The notes: generated by a model not told the origin, from the letters alone. 64,000 nt of DNA from JBAZZQ01 sp041658725 (GCA_041658725.1 JBAZZQ010000011.1:1-64000), one strand, 5' to 3'; counted from the stretch's first letter, positions 1 through 10,151 are shown. Numbers and translations: made by a program.

Positions 1-525
1 TGAAAAATAGGCAGCTAACAGTTTAGACGCTGCGAAACCTTGTCGTTATGCAACCTGCAGGGCTTAAACATATATTAGGAAACCCCAAAGCCGATCGAAA
101 AAAATCAACATCGCAAAAAGCTCAAATTGAAAAGGGCTTGACGATTGGGTGTCCGGTTTCATAGAATACAAAAGACCGGTAGAAGTTACGGTTCAAATTA
201 AGGCTGGCCGATGGAGATAACCTTTTTGAGCCAAAAGTTTTAGAAACGATGGACGAGAGTTAATGGCCCGTAAACGCAAGAAACTCTTGTAAACGTCGGA
301 GTAAAAGGTGAAGGGAAGGATTTTCAGGAAGAGGGTTTGCGCGGGATTTTGTGATTTTGTGAAAAAAAGCCCGGAAAAAAGATCGCGAGGAATAATAAGG
401 AACCACGTTTAAGCAGATGGACAACGGATTAGGGACGAAACTATTTTCCATGGCATCGCTTTCCGCAACAGAAACTAATTAATGCGATCAGCGGTAAGTA
501 TTCGATGTTCGTCTATGGTGGGTGA
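1..525. other. left-end stretch without a recognised gene
   Basis: No frame here gives a protein I recognise. The open frames are short, lack convincing ribosome binding sites and show no motif. The only structure I can point to is an orphan MITE-like end at 460-476. The stretch is probably intergenic or decayed sequence next to the repeat that begins near 526. Confidence 0.5.
460..476. repeat. orphan MITE-like inverted-repeat end
   Basis: The 17-nt sequence TTTCCGCAACAGAAACT matches, with one mismatch, the right terminal repeat of the 122-bp element at 25785-25906. No left partner is visible upstream, so this looks like a solo end left by a decayed copy. Confidence 0.5.
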
Positions 526-611
526 CATACCGATATGGACATACAAGCCGTGATGAACGCAGTAGCGGATTGCCTCCGAGCGCATGAATTAATCCATTTC
601 CGTATTATTTG
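526..611 (+). repeat. left copy of IS630-tail direct repeat
   Basis: This segment is nearly identical to 25704-25784 continued at 25907-25931 and lies in the same orientation. Shared landmarks are ATGGACATACAAG, GAACGCAGTAGCGGAT, GCCTCCGAGCGCAT and AATCCATTTCCGTAT. Differences are a 12-nt insertion, a 3-nt insertion and the nested MITE, all in the right copy. The right copy directly follows an IS630-type transposase remnant, so I read both as the 3' end of the same element family. The repeat ends where the SGNH hydrolase gene stops. Confidence 0.7.
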
Positions 612-1214
612 TTATTTTTCACAATCCAGTATTCTTTGTATTCCCGGCAAAATTACTTTTTGACATCCGAGTCCATTCGGATGAATCCCATCAGGAACAT
701 AGGTATCAAACAATCGGGGATCACAAATCAGAATCTCTTTCCAGGCCAGATAATGATCGATCAATAAATAGTTCCACTCAATAGCGACATCACGATATAC
801 CTGATAATATTGCTCAATATCCGGGCGAATTTGTAAATGTTCCCGAATCGGCGGATTCATCGTCATGAGGATAATTTGGCATTTGGGATTTTGATCGCAA
901 ATCCGATCACATATATTTTCCAGATTTAATCGGCACAGTTGAATGGATGTCCTGAATGGTACATACGCATCGTTTATTGCGAATTCTATAAAAACCACAT
1001 CGGGCTTTTCGCGGAGTACTCGTTCCTCCAGATGTCCCACTCCCCATCCAGACCATTGCGCCGCCTCACCGCGATTTATCACTGTGACCAACCCGGGAAA
1101 CCGGTCATCTAAAAATCGGCGCAGCCCTTCTACCCACTCCCCATTTGCAGTCAGGCTGGTTCCGTAGGTTACAACGCGGCATTGTTCGTTTTGCCTTAAA
1201 CGATCCAGAAACAT
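612..1214 (-). CDS. SGNH/GDSL-type hydrolase
   Basis: A 200-aa SGNH-fold esterase or acylhydrolase. The block I serine sits in YGTSLT (near residue 18), block III is the GxND-like FAINDA (near residue 77), and the block V Asp/His pair is in DGIHPNG near the C-terminus. There is no signal peptide, so a cytoplasmic role is likely, for example deacylation of an imported acylated sugar. An AGGAACGAG ribosome site precedes the ATG. It is the last gene of the eleven-gene minus-strand glycan operon, 12 nt after the epimerase gene. The substrate is not readable from sequence. Confidence 0.85.
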   Translation of the reverse strand: MFLDRLRQNEQCRVVTYGTSLTANGEWVEGLRRFLDDRFPGLVTVINRGEAAQWSGWGVGHLEERVLREKPDVVFIEFAINDAYVPFRTSIQLCRLNLENICDRICDQNPKCQIILMTMNPPIREHLQIRPDIEQYYQVYRDVAIEWNYLLIDHYLAWKEILICDPRLFDTYVPDGIHPNGLGCQKVILPGIQRILDCEK

Positions 1215-1226
1215 AATCTCGTTCCT

Positions 1227-2396
1227 TTACATCTTTTCCAGGAGTTTCCAGCAATACAGTTGCATTCGTGGTAAATGGAACGGCCCTTTCCACATGTTGC
1301 CTTTGAGCGTACATGAAACTGTCCCGTCACGGTGCAGGTAGCCGAACCACTCGCCGTGTTTCTTATCCGGAAAGTGGGCATAGGCCCAGTCGTGAATCCG
1401 CTCGTGCCATTTTTCGTATTTCGCGTCGCCCGTCAAATGGTGGGCCAGAAGCGTGGCGTAAATAGCCTCATTATGCGGCCACCAGAGTTTCATATCGTGC
1501 TCGTACTGCTCGCAGGGAAGATTTTTACAGTCACGAAAATACAGTATCCCTCCGAATTCGGGGTCCCAGCCCCAATCCAGCGACCAATCCAGTATCTTCA
1601 GGGCTAACGCAAGTAGTAATTTATCCCCGCGTTCACGGGCCTCGTGCATGATGAACCAGGCTGTTTCGATGGCATGGCCTGGGTTAATCACTCGACCCAT
1701 CGGCTCGTCGAGAAACTCCCCGTTCGGTCCGACGTTTTCCAGTACGCACTTAAAGTCCGATTTGAGAAAATGACGCTCGATCTCGTGGATTGCATCGTCA
1801 GCCACTTTTTTATAGAGAGGATCGTTGTCGATCTGCCGCAGAATCTGAGTCGTTGCCAGCAGGATCATGGGCATGGCGTGGGATTTTAACTGGCGGGTGG
1901 ACGGAATCAATTTCGGCTCAAGCAGACCTGCGGTGTTGCTATATCGGATCAACAGCCGGTATATCTCCAAGGCCTTTGCTTGCGCTCGTTGGTCGTCGCT
2001 CGCCTTGGCATATTCGGCGAAAGCGATGGCTCCAAAAATTTCAGAAAACACGTACCGGCGTTTGCGCAGTGGGTTACCGACACGGGTCACGCTGTAGAAC
2101 ATTCGTCCGTCTGTGTCAAAGGCGTGCCGAGTAAGAAAATCGATACCGTGTTTGGCCAAAGCCAACCATTCCTTACGCGGCTCAACGGTATTGTACAGCC
2201 GCGACAGCAACCAGGTAAAGCGTCCCTGTATCCAGATGGGCTTGTCGGTGCCGACCACCGAGCCATCGGCGTCCAGAAAGGTCAGAAAGCCTCCGCATTC
2301 CTGATCCACGGCATGATTCTGCCAAAAGGGAACGGTGTCGTTTAATAACCCGTCGCGGTAAATGGCCAGGTATTTTTTAATTGTCTCTGATTTCAT
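1227..2396 (-). CDS. AGE-family N-acylglucosamine 2-epimerase-like sugar epimerase
   Basis: A 389-aa (alpha/alpha)6-barrel protein of the N-acyl-D-glucosamine 2-epimerase superfamily, normal length. The catalytic set known from cyanobacterial AGE can be placed: Arg59 in QGRF, His241 in NPGHAIE, Glu310 in PHNEA and His374 in PFHLPR. The family also contains mannose and cellobiose 2-epimerases and aldose-ketose isomerases, so the substrate is open. It follows the mannosidase-like GH2 gene with an ATGA overlap, which suggests it channels the released sugar into metabolism. No signal peptide, hence cytoplasmic. Confidence 0.88.
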   Translation of the reverse strand: MKSETIKKYLAIYRDGLLNDTVPFWQNHAVDQECGGFLTFLDADGSVVGTDKPIWIQGRFTWLLSRLYNTVEPRKEWLALAKHGIDFLTRHAFDTDGRMFYSVTRVGNPLRKRRYVFSEIFGAIAFAEYAKASDDQRAQAKALEIYRLLIRYSNTAGLLEPKLIPSTRQLKSHAMPMILLATTQILRQIDNDPLYKKVADDAIHEIERHFLKSDFKCVLENVGPNGEFLDEPMGRVINPGHAIETAWFIMHEARERGDKLLLALALKILDWSLDWGWDPEFGGILYFRDCKNLPCEQYEHDMKLWWPHNEAIYATLLAHHLTGDAKYEKWHERIHDWAYAHFPDKKHGEWFGYLHRDGTVSCTLKGNMWKGPFHLPRMQLYCWKLLEKM

Positions 2397-4348
2397 AACG
2401 GTGTCCTAAAAGTTTCCGCGACAGCCAAGGCCGCCGGTTTGGGTTTGCCCTCGAAATCGATAATCGAGGTATTGGAATTGCAAGGAAAACAGTCGTGTCC
2501 CATCCAAAGAATTATTCCTCCACAGCCTGGAAATCGTTCTTTGCATATTTTGACAACGAAAGCAAGGGCCTGTTTTTGACGGTCCTGACTCCATGCGACA
2601 TATTCTTCGATATCTTTGGGAGTTCGTCCGTGTTCCTTAACCAGAGTCGGATAATCCACCCACCAATTGGTATGCCGTCGCCAAAGGGGATTTTCTGATG
2701 TTGGCGGCATGGGATCATATTCTCCGCTGTAACGTCGAATCAGATCAGCCGATGAGGAACCGGGAGTACCTACTTCAGAACGAAACAATGCGTCATCGTT
2801 TCGCCAATAGTCCTCCCACTCCGACATACTGCCTGGAAGATTCCACGGGCCATGTACGTCCCAATGTACCCCTTTTCCCAAATTTTCCTTTCGCCCGTGA
2901 ACCCGAGGTCCGCTGGGTGAAGCGGGCAAAAAACGGCGGGTGGAATCTTCTCTTTTTACAATATCCTCAAGCATGGTAAGTAAGGGATGCTCAATTCCTA
3001 CCGGAACGTAACTGCCGTCGCGCGTGATTAATTCGTTTCCACCACACCATAGAATTAACGAAGGATGATGTTGACGGCGCTGGATATAAGATTCGGCCAC
3101 AAGCTTCATTTCACGAATAAAGGGTTCATCGTCGGGCGGGTAGTCCTCGCATCCTGAGGAACTCAACGGAAATTCCTGCCAGACCATGATTCCCAATTCG
3201 TCACAAAGATTGTAAAAGATTTCTTTTTCCAAAATAGCTCCACCCCAGACGCGAAGAATATTAAAGCCCAAATCGCGGTAAAGCATGAGACGTTTTTGAT
3301 AATCGTCTTCGGTTACATCGGCAAAGTTCGGACGTATGGGAACCCAGTTGGCTCCCTGCAAAAAGATTGGTTTATTGTTGACCACACAGACCCACGGATC
3401 GGCGTTTTCGGGAGCGTCTTTACATGGCTTCCAGGAGACATTGCGAAAACCGACCCTGTGAATCTTCTCGCCAAGACGCATTCCTTGGGCGTCCAAAAGA
3501 ACGCATCGTAAAGTATAGAGTGGTTGAGGACCCTGCAAATTCGGCCACCACAATTCAACCTGCAGCCCGGACCAGATAATATTTTGGGCGTTGAATTCCT
3601 CGGCAGAAATAATTTGCTCACGAATGATTCGATTATCATTCTCCAGGATCAACTGAACCCGGCAGTCGTTTACATAATCAATTTGCCCCCATATCTGAAC
3701 AAAGCAATCGTTCAAATCATTTCGGACATCCGCGATGGCGCGAAATTCGCGTATCTCCTGTCCATCGGTGATTTCGAGCAAAATGTCGTCCCATACGCCA
3801 ATCTGCACCAATCGACAGGTCCAGTCCCAAAAATAATTGAATCGTACCTTCCACTGTGTCATTTTCGAGGTGTAGCCAAACTGTCCCAGCCAGCGGGGAG
3901 GACAGTCGAAGATAATCTGAAGGATGTTGCCCTTATCTTTTAAATGACTCGTCAGCTCGTAATTCCAGGGACGGTGTGAGACATTAAATTCACCAACATC
4001 CACACCATTAAGACGTATCCATCCGCTGCCATCCAAGCCGAGACACTTTAATCGAATTGTTTTCCCGGGAGCAATCCAATCATCGGGTAATCTCGTTTCA
4101 TATACCCAGTGCAAGTTTTCCACCCACTCGCATTGTCGATGTCCAAGGCCAAGGTTCCAGTCGGGAATAAGCTTAGCGTCTCGAAGCGATTCCTGTACCG
4201 ACCCCGGCACGCTAATCGTAATCGGATAGACCTCGGCTGCGGGAGATGTGCCCAGTTCCACGGGTTGCCCTAATCGCCATAGAAACGGTTGCCAACCGGT
4301 CAGAGTCCATTTAAGTTCCGAGAGATTATGACCAATTTTACCGCTCAT
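2393..4348 (-). CDS. glycoside hydrolase family 2, beta-mannosidase-like
   Basis: A 651-aa GH2 enzyme. An N-terminal jelly-roll sugar-binding domain (about 1-200) is followed by an immunoglobulin-like domain and a TIM barrel from about residue 310. The acid/base Glu439 lies in LWCGGNEL and the likely nucleophile Glu525 in FRSEVG. The RVWGG and VWQEFP segments are typical of the beta-mannosidase branch, which normally runs over 800 aa, so this copy is short at the C-terminus. No signal peptide is seen. It overlaps the GH78 gene upstream and the epimerase downstream by 4 nt each, so translation is probably coupled. Confidence 0.88.
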   Translation of the reverse strand: MSGKIGHNLSELKWTLTGWQPFLWRLGQPVELGTSPAAEVYPITISVPGSVQESLRDAKLIPDWNLGLGHRQCEWVENLHWVYETRLPDDWIAPGKTIRLKCLGLDGSGWIRLNGVDVGEFNVSHRPWNYELTSHLKDKGNILQIIFDCPPRWLGQFGYTSKMTQWKVRFNYFWDWTCRLVQIGVWDDILLEITDGQEIREFRAIADVRNDLNDCFVQIWGQIDYVNDCRVQLILENDNRIIREQIISAEEFNAQNIIWSGLQVELWWPNLQGPQPLYTLRCVLLDAQGMRLGEKIHRVGFRNVSWKPCKDAPENADPWVCVVNNKPIFLQGANWVPIRPNFADVTEDDYQKRLMLYRDLGFNILRVWGGAILEKEIFYNLCDELGIMVWQEFPLSSSGCEDYPPDDEPFIREMKLVAESYIQRRQHHPSLILWCGGNELITRDGSYVPVGIEHPLLTMLEDIVKREDSTRRFLPASPSGPRVHGRKENLGKGVHWDVHGPWNLPGSMSEWEDYWRNDDALFRSEVGTPGSSSADLIRRYSGEYDPMPPTSENPLWRRHTNWWVDYPTLVKEHGRTPKDIEEYVAWSQDRQKQALAFVVKICKERFPGCGGIILWMGHDCFPCNSNTSIIDFEGKPKPAALAVAETFRTPL

Positions 4349-6624
4349 TGGGTTTTCCTTCCCATTTGGGCGTTTTCATCGCATTGGTTTGTAAGGAGAT
4401 AGTTTCCGGGTTCCAATTTACGTATGTCCTGTCCGTAGGGCATCCTGGCCGTTGCGGTAGTATCGGTTGGCACTTCGATCTTCCACTCAAAGTATCCATT
4501 TTCTTGCCGCCATTCGCTCACAATCCGACCGTGCGGGCTGTCATGATACGCCTTGACCCACGTCAATCCCCGAATGGGATAAGGTTCCAGGAAAAAGTGT
4601 TTAAAGCCGGGGTGGTCGCAATCAGGACGTATTCCGGCCAGAGTGTTATAAAACAAATTGTCAAACCCGCCCATCATGGGATGATTGAGCGACCGCGGGC
4701 CGTTGGATTGATCGACTTCCGGCTCGCCCCAATACTCCCAAAGAGTGGTGGCCCCACGGCTAATAAGGTCGCCGAAACTGGGATATGTGTTCTGGTGCAT
4801 CAGGTCCAGTGCCGTATGGCCTTGGCCAAAACGGATCAACACCTCAAACAGATATCGAATCCCCATGATACCGACGCTGGAGTGTAAGTTATGGGTTTCC
4901 CGCACGTCCCTGACGAGGCTGCGAAAAACGCCTGATTCGCTACCGGAGGGTACCAGGCCAAAGTGTAAGGCCATGGCGTCTGCCGTCTGTGAACCGAAGG
5001 TGCAGCATTTTGAATCGTAGAGGTTTACAATAAATGACTGGCGGATGTGACATATCCATTCGTCATATCGGCATGCATCATCTGAATGACCAAGCTGATT
5101 AGCCACTTTTGACATTATGCGTGCGCATTCGTAAAACCAAATCGTTGTGGTGAGAATCGGGGGCGTGTACGTGGGAGCGGTGCTGTTTTTGGGATCACAC
5201 CAATCGCCGAGACCGCCTTCCACCAGCCAGTTGTCCGCTTTGTGTCTAAAGTGCTCCAAAACTGCGCGCATGCCCTCCCAGTGTTGTTCAAGAACGTATC
5301 GATTTCCATAATAGACATACAGATACCAGGGAATGAGGATTAATGCGGCCATCCAGTCGGGCGAGGCGGTTCCGCATGTCCTTTTACCGGGGGCAATATA
5401 AAAAGGAAGCCCACCGTTCCTGACTCGCGTGGTCTCGATGTCATCCAAATATTTTTCCCAGAAGGCCTGGCCTTGAAAGTTGTAAATTGAGTATTCACAG
5501 ACGAGGTGAGCGTCCCCGAGCCAGCCGCAACGTTCGCGGACCGGGCAATCTTCGGGGATTCCGTGGAGGTTGCTTCGATGGGTCCAAAGGACCATTTGGT
5601 GAAGTTGATTAAGCCGTTCGTCAGAGCATTTGAAGGATCCCGCTGGCAACAAGGCGGTGTGGACAACGATACCCGTGATTTCTTCGTGAGTTGGACGGCC
5701 AGGCCAGCCCGTGATTTCCACATAGCGAAATCCATGATAGGTAAAGCGAGGTTCCCACGTTTCCAGGCCACCCCCTTTACAGATATAGGTATCGGTTTGC
5801 TCCACCCGAATGGCAAAAACACCTGTACTGGCCATATCGACCATTCCGTCGGGCGCGATGGTCTCGGAGAACCGCAGTCGAATGAGCGTGCCCGCCGGAG
5901 CATTCACACGGATACGCGCCCAACCCGCGAAATTTTGTCCCATGTCCACGACCCAACACCCAACACACGGTTCAGTGATCGATACGGGAACAATCTCTTC
6001 GATTACCTTGATTGGAGGTATTAGCTGGGGTTCAAGTCGCCCGCCCGGTGGTGACAGAATCTCTACGGATTTCCAGCCAACGGCGTCAAAACCAGGTATA
6101 TTCCAACCTGGGATTTCCAAACGAGCATCGTAGCTTTCCCCGGCATAGACGTTGCTGCGGGTGATAGGCCCGATTGCGCAAAACCAATTTTCATCGGTGG
6201 AAACTACAAGGCACGTGCCGTTGGATTGATCAATCGTTAATTGCGCCAACAGACGGGGAGGACCATAGGGTAGCCCCTTTCCGTCGCACCAGACACAATC
6301 CTGATTGAACCAACCATCCCCCAACATCACACCGAGAACATTGTATCCGGGCTGCAACTGACTCGTAACATCGTACGTAACGTACAGGCAACGCAAATCG
6401 TAATCGGTTTGCGCTGGATCAAGAACGTGGTCGCCAACTCGGCAGCCATTGAGATAGGCCTCGTAATACCCTAATCCACAGATGGTTAATGTCGCGGAGG
6501 TAACTGTAGCCTCCACCTTGAATTCCCGGCGCAATAAAGGGGATGACCGGCCTCGAAAAACCTCCGGCATACCAATCCACCGGGCAGAAGGAAATATTTC
6601 ATGAAGATTATTATCGACTCTCAT
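4345..6624 (-). CDS. glycoside hydrolase family 78 alpha-L-rhamnosidase
   Basis: A 759-aa GH78-type alpha-L-rhamnosidase, expected to remove terminal rhamnose by inversion. The N-terminal domain carries the family pattern GLGYYEAYLNG followed by LGVMLGDGWF. The (alpha/alpha)6 catalytic domain holds the acidic signature EDCPVRERCGWLGDAH (358-373) and later GATTLWEYW. A C-terminal beta domain contains the usual SPHGRIVSEW-like strand. No signal peptide is visible, so it likely acts on imported oligosaccharides. It overlaps the upstream URO-D-family gene by 14 nt and the GH2 gene by 4 nt. It is the clearest evidence that the locus targets rhamnosides. Confidence 0.92.
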   Translation of the reverse strand: MRVDNNLHEIFPSARWIGMPEVFRGRSSPLLRREFKVEATVTSATLTICGLGYYEAYLNGCRVGDHVLDPAQTDYDLRCLYVTYDVTSQLQPGYNVLGVMLGDGWFNQDCVWCDGKGLPYGPPRLLAQLTIDQSNGTCLVVSTDENWFCAIGPITRSNVYAGESYDARLEIPGWNIPGFDAVGWKSVEILSPPGGRLEPQLIPPIKVIEEIVPVSITEPCVGCWVVDMGQNFAGWARIRVNAPAGTLIRLRFSETIAPDGMVDMASTGVFAIRVEQTDTYICKGGGLETWEPRFTYHGFRYVEITGWPGRPTHEEITGIVVHTALLPAGSFKCSDERLNQLHQMVLWTHRSNLHGIPEDCPVRERCGWLGDAHLVCEYSIYNFQGQAFWEKYLDDIETTRVRNGGLPFYIAPGKRTCGTASPDWMAALILIPWYLYVYYGNRYVLEQHWEGMRAVLEHFRHKADNWLVEGGLGDWCDPKNSTAPTYTPPILTTTIWFYECARIMSKVANQLGHSDDACRYDEWICHIRQSFIVNLYDSKCCTFGSQTADAMALHFGLVPSGSESGVFRSLVRDVRETHNLHSSVGIMGIRYLFEVLIRFGQGHTALDLMHQNTYPSFGDLISRGATTLWEYWGEPEVDQSNGPRSLNHPMMGGFDNLFYNTLAGIRPDCDHPGFKHFFLEPYPIRGLTWVKAYHDSPHGRIVSEWRQENGYFEWKIEVPTDTTATARMPYGQDIRKLEPGNYLLTNQCDENAQMGRKTQ

Positions 6625-7639
6625 TCCTCAACTTCCATCCTTCGTCCAGCAAAGTAAGATAATTTTCTATCGGTATATACGGTGCGATGCTGTTGCCCGA
6701 GCCAAGAGCATAACCACCTGTTCGGCCTAAATTGTACACCAGAAACCGGGTATATTCCCGAACTTCTTCTTCCGTGCCTCGGCACAGACGATCGACGTCG
6801 AAACCACCCAAAACGGCAATCCGGTCGCCGTATTTCTTTTTCGCTTCGGTAACGGGAAGAATGGCGTCCTCATAGGAATGCTTGGCATCTATTTCCACTT
6901 TGTCGATCAATTCGTCCATAACGGCAGAAAGATTTCCGCAGGAGTGTAAAATACAGGGTTTGTTTTGGTCGTGAATGATTCGGACCAGTCTCCGATACCA
7001 GGGAAAAACAAATTCCCGGATATCCGAGGGAGAAATCAGTGTTTGAGTTTTGTAACCCAGATCATCACTAATAACTATCGCCCCCACGTTGGGATCGCGT
7101 GCCATCCCGGAATATATCACTTCATAAATTTGTCCGATCCGTTCAAAGATGTCAAAAACCAATCCGCGGTCATCCGCCAGGAGATAGCACAGACCGGCAT
7201 ACCCGCATAAACCTTCAGCCATTTCAAATATCCCTCCGGTCTGGCCTATGATCTTCATTCCTTCCGGAAGAATGAGACCAACTTTTTCAAACTCGGGGAA
7301 TGTGATCTGTTCCGGAGTTGGCCAAGTGAACGCCTCAAAACTCTCACGATTTGTGATTGGATAATCATGGCTGGTATCTACCAGACTTCCCAGTTTGATT
7401 GGGACATTTGGCCAAACCGGTACGTAGTCATACCCTGCCTGGCAATAAAATTCCACGGTATCGACAGTGGTTTTCACTTCCTTGCCCAAGGCCATACTCA
7501 TTACCGGATAATTGACAAAGAGTTCATAAAAGGGAACATACTCAGGTATGCGCCGCCGCCATAGCACATCTAACAAGACATCAAATTGAGGAAATGGTGA
7601 AATGGTTAGATCGTGTAAATTTTGCACCCTTTTCGTCAT
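6611..7639 (-). CDS. uroporphyrinogen decarboxylase-family protein (MtaA/CmuA-like), copy 1
   Basis: A 342-aa TIM-barrel protein of the URO-D superfamily, which includes heme-pathway HemE and zinc-dependent methylcobamide methyltransferases. The zinc-type His-x-Cys occurs in ILHSCGN, with a later cysteine in DRLCRG. I chose the ATG at 7639 because GGAAGGGA lies just upstream and its ATGA overlaps the transporter stop. A longer frame reaches 7696 without such a site. Its place among glycosidases argues against heme synthesis. One possibility is methyl transfer from a methylated sugar, but no corrinoid-protein gene is in the window. Confidence 0.8.
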   Translation of the reverse strand: MTKRVQNLHDLTISPFPQFDVLLDVLWRRRIPEYVPFYELFVNYPVMSMALGKEVKTTVDTVEFYCQAGYDYVPVWPNVPIKLGSLVDTSHDYPITNRESFEAFTWPTPEQITFPEFEKVGLILPEGMKIIGQTGGIFEMAEGLCGYAGLCYLLADDRGLVFDIFERIGQIYEVIYSGMARDPNVGAIVISDDLGYKTQTLISPSDIREFVFPWYRRLVRIIHDQNKPCILHSCGNLSAVMDELIDKVEIDAKHSYEDAILPVTEAKKKYGDRIAVLGGFDVDRLCRGTEEEVREYTRFLVYNLGRTGGYALGSGNSIAPYIPIENYLTLLDEGWKLRNESR

Positions 7640-9108
7640 GATGGCTCCCTTCCGGTCGGTGGAACGTAGTTCTTCATTCCACCGTGCTGTTTCCATCCGC
7701 GGTAGAGCAACAGCAGGAATACCAGTGATATGGCCTCAAACGAGACGGTCCAGAGAGGAATATATCGATAGTAAAAGATGTCACCGTGATAGATCGTTTT
7801 CATCAGGTCCATGAAGCCTCCGGCGAATACGCCGCCCAGGATGGCGGAAATGGAGCGAACCATCGCGTCAGCCGAACAAAACTGTCCATATCGCTCCTTG
7901 GGCAGCAGGGACATGTACATGGGCAGAGCTGCCGCTGTGTACATGACGTTCATCGGCAGGGTAATGCAGGCTAGCACAATGGCAATCTTCAGGACTTGCG
8001 GGGGGGTAAAATCGAAAAAGAGATAAATAAGCGCCGCGGGAGCCATCAATGTGATCAGGAACTTGGCTCCGACCATCACCCGCAGCGGATGTATCTTGTC
8101 CGACAACATTCCAGCCGGAAACAAGAGGATCGTACTGACGATGCCCGCGATACCTCCGATTTTGCCCAACTGGTTCAGTGTCAGACCCAGCGAATCCCGG
8201 TATAAAAAGACGTTGAAGATTCCGATGCAAGTGGCCACCTGCCAGAAAGCATTGGAAAGAAAAAAATACCAGAAAAACCGGCAGGTGAAGCACTCGGTCA
8301 TGTACGTTCGTGCCGAGGCCAAAAAGCCTGTTTGACCTCCCACATTCTCCGGAGGCGGAGGGTAACTTCCCTCCCGGACTTTCCAGCACATCAGCATGAA
8401 GGCAGCAAAGTACAACACCGCGGCTCCCAGGAAGATTTCCCGCATGTGCGTCTCGGCATATCGGTAGATGAACAAGCTATACAAGGAGCTGGCCCCCACG
8501 CCGATGACTCGAAATAAGGCCATGCACCGGGCTAGGTAAGCCTTGGGCACCACGTCGTTAAACAAGTAGTAGTAGACCGAGGACACGAACATGTTGAAGA
8601 ATTGAAAGCCTATCAGGAGGATACCGATCAATACCAGGATCACCGTCGTCGGATTCAGACCTCCCGACCAGATCGACAGTATCCGATGCAGACCTCGGCC
8701 CAGATTGTCGCTAAAGGCCATCAGGATCAGCATGAGCGTCAACATCGGTGTGGCGAAAAGCAGGAACGGAATCCGCCGGCCCCATTTGCTGCGGTAACGG
8801 TCGGACTTGAAACTGACAATCGGATTGATCATGAAGTTCATCGAACTTGGGATTGTGGTGATGAACAATCCCAACAACCAGTTGGGAGCCCCCAGACTTC
8901 TGAGTTTCAAGGGCAGAACGGTGGGAATGACCGTCTCCATCAACGTAAAGCAAAAATCCCCCCACAAGAGCCAAAGAAAAAGGGTAATCAACCCCATTCT
9001 GGTGTATGTGAGCGTCCCGGCACGATAGCGGTCGGCATCTTCGGGAAGGGAAAGAGCCTCCGTGCTTGACGGACCGCGGGATTTCTGTTCGGTGAGCGTA
9101 TCTACCAT
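7636..9108 (-). CDS. MFS sugar transporter (GPH-like)
   Basis: A 490-aa integral membrane protein with about twelve hydrophobic segments. After helix 2 the loop reads DRYRSKWGRRIPF, matching the cytoplasmic RxGRR motif of glycoside-pentoside-hexuronide and related sugar:cation symporters. It is the only transporter in the glycan locus, and no SusC/SusD pair is present, which fits Planctomycetota practice. It probably imports a rhamnose-containing oligosaccharide or monosaccharide for the cytoplasmic GH78 and GH2 enzymes. It overlaps the neighbouring genes by 7 nt and 4 nt. Confidence 0.85.
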   Translation of the reverse strand: MVDTLTEQKSRGPSSTEALSLPEDADRYRAGTLTYTRMGLITLFLWLLWGDFCFTLMETVIPTVLPLKLRSLGAPNWLLGLFITTIPSSMNFMINPIVSFKSDRYRSKWGRRIPFLLFATPMLTLMLILMAFSDNLGRGLHRILSIWSGGLNPTTVILVLIGILLIGFQFFNMFVSSVYYYLFNDVVPKAYLARCMALFRVIGVGASSLYSLFIYRYAETHMREIFLGAAVLYFAAFMLMCWKVREGSYPPPPENVGGQTGFLASARTYMTECFTCRFFWYFFLSNAFWQVATCIGIFNVFLYRDSLGLTLNQLGKIGGIAGIVSTILLFPAGMLSDKIHPLRVMVGAKFLITLMAPAALIYLFFDFTPPQVLKIAIVLACITLPMNVMYTAAALPMYMSLLPKERYGQFCSADAMVRSISAILGGVFAGGFMDLMKTIYHGDIFYYRYIPLWTVSFEAISLVFLLLLYRGWKQHGGMKNYVPPTGREPS

Positions 9109-10124
9109 AATGATACAATCTTTTTCCTGGTTACAGAAATAATCTCGTTCGGCTCCCGAAAAGGATCAAGTAGAGCCTCGACAATCAGCATGGCCGGGTA
9201 GTATCGTTTGTACTCCCATAAACCGTGTTCCACCAAAAGCAGGACTGTTTTGTTTTGCGCCGGGGACTGAGCGATGATCCGAAAGACCGTTAATGCATCG
9301 GAAAGTCTTTTTTCGCAGTATAGCGACGCCTGATCCCATTTGTTTTGATATACAGTTGCCAAAGCCTTTAAATCAAATTCTTCCAACAGCATCGGATCGT
9401 GTCCGCCCCAGTGGCAAGGGAACCCTTTGATAACGAACGCGACATCCTCCTGTTCACCGCGGAGTTCGCACATGCGTTTGACCATATCCAGCGTGGTTGG
9501 CGTTACGGCAGTATCGTCCGTATCCCACTCATAAGCGAATGGAACCTCGATATGCCGTCCGGGACCGGGCAAATCCTCCCACATGAGATTGATCGATGGA
9601 TCAAACGTCTTTAACGTTTCAAAACTTTTATGAACTCCACCTAGATGTATTCCCGCACTCACATATAAATCAGGATACACCTTCTTAACAGCCTCGATAA
9701 TATGTCCGGCAAACTTAACAAACAGAGGCCCCACTCCATCCTTGCCCGCTTGTTGACATGTCGGGCAATTCAAACGGCAGCTCCCTCCGAATTCCGTGCC
9801 CCCCACCTGAAAACAAATGCCATCGGGCGACAGGGGCGCGTATTCGTCATTCACAATTTTAAGAACCTTATCCCGCCACTCAGCGGCGTCGTGTTCACTA
9901 TTCAGGCATACGGGCGAGTTCCAGCTCCAGTTAAAGCCCCACAACACTCGTATTCCCAACTGATGAGCGTAATCCTGAATCGTCCGTGCGTCAAACGGAA
10001 CCTTCTGATGCCAGAGAACCACGCTGTCCATTCCGGAAAGACGCATGTGGTCCAGGTACCGTTTCCAGTTAAACACCCGACCGCCCCAGGTCCACAAACC
10101 AATATGATCGATTTTATTCTTCAT
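9102..10124 (-). CDS. TIM-barrel-like hypothetical protein of the glycan operon
   Basis: A 340-aa soluble protein that I cannot assign to a named family. It begins with an IGLWTWGG strand and has alternating strands and helices like a glycosidase-type barrel. Near the middle, CRLNCPTC followed by a helix and YPDLYVSAGIH resembles the Cys-x2-Cys/helix/strand arrangement in the DUF4838 protein two genes upstream, so the two may share a fold. A MWEDLPG strand end could carry acidic catalytic residues. No signal peptide. It overlaps the transporter gene by 7 nt, tying it to uptake or degradation. Confidence 0.65.
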   Translation of the reverse strand: MKNKIDHIGLWTWGGRVFNWKRYLDHMRLSGMDSVVLWHQKVPFDARTIQDYAHQLGIRVLWGFNWSWNSPVCLNSEHDAAEWRDKVLKIVNDEYAPLSPDGICFQVGGTEFGGSCRLNCPTCQQAGKDGVGPLFVKFAGHIIEAVKKVYPDLYVSAGIHLGGVHKSFETLKTFDPSINLMWEDLPGPGRHIEVPFAYEWDTDDTAVTPTTLDMVKRMCELRGEQEDVAFVIKGFPCHWGGHDPMLLEEFDLKALATVYQNKWDQASLYCEKRLSDALTVFRIIAQSPAQNKTVLLLVEHGLWEYKRYYPAMLIVEALLDPFREPNEIISVTRKKIVSLW

Positions 10125-10151
10125 TGTAACTTATGCCAAGTTGAAAAAAAC

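Noticed and set aside
260..451. 63-aa open frame on the minus strand
   Set aside because: No ribosome site, motif or homology-like pattern, and basic low-complexity composition.
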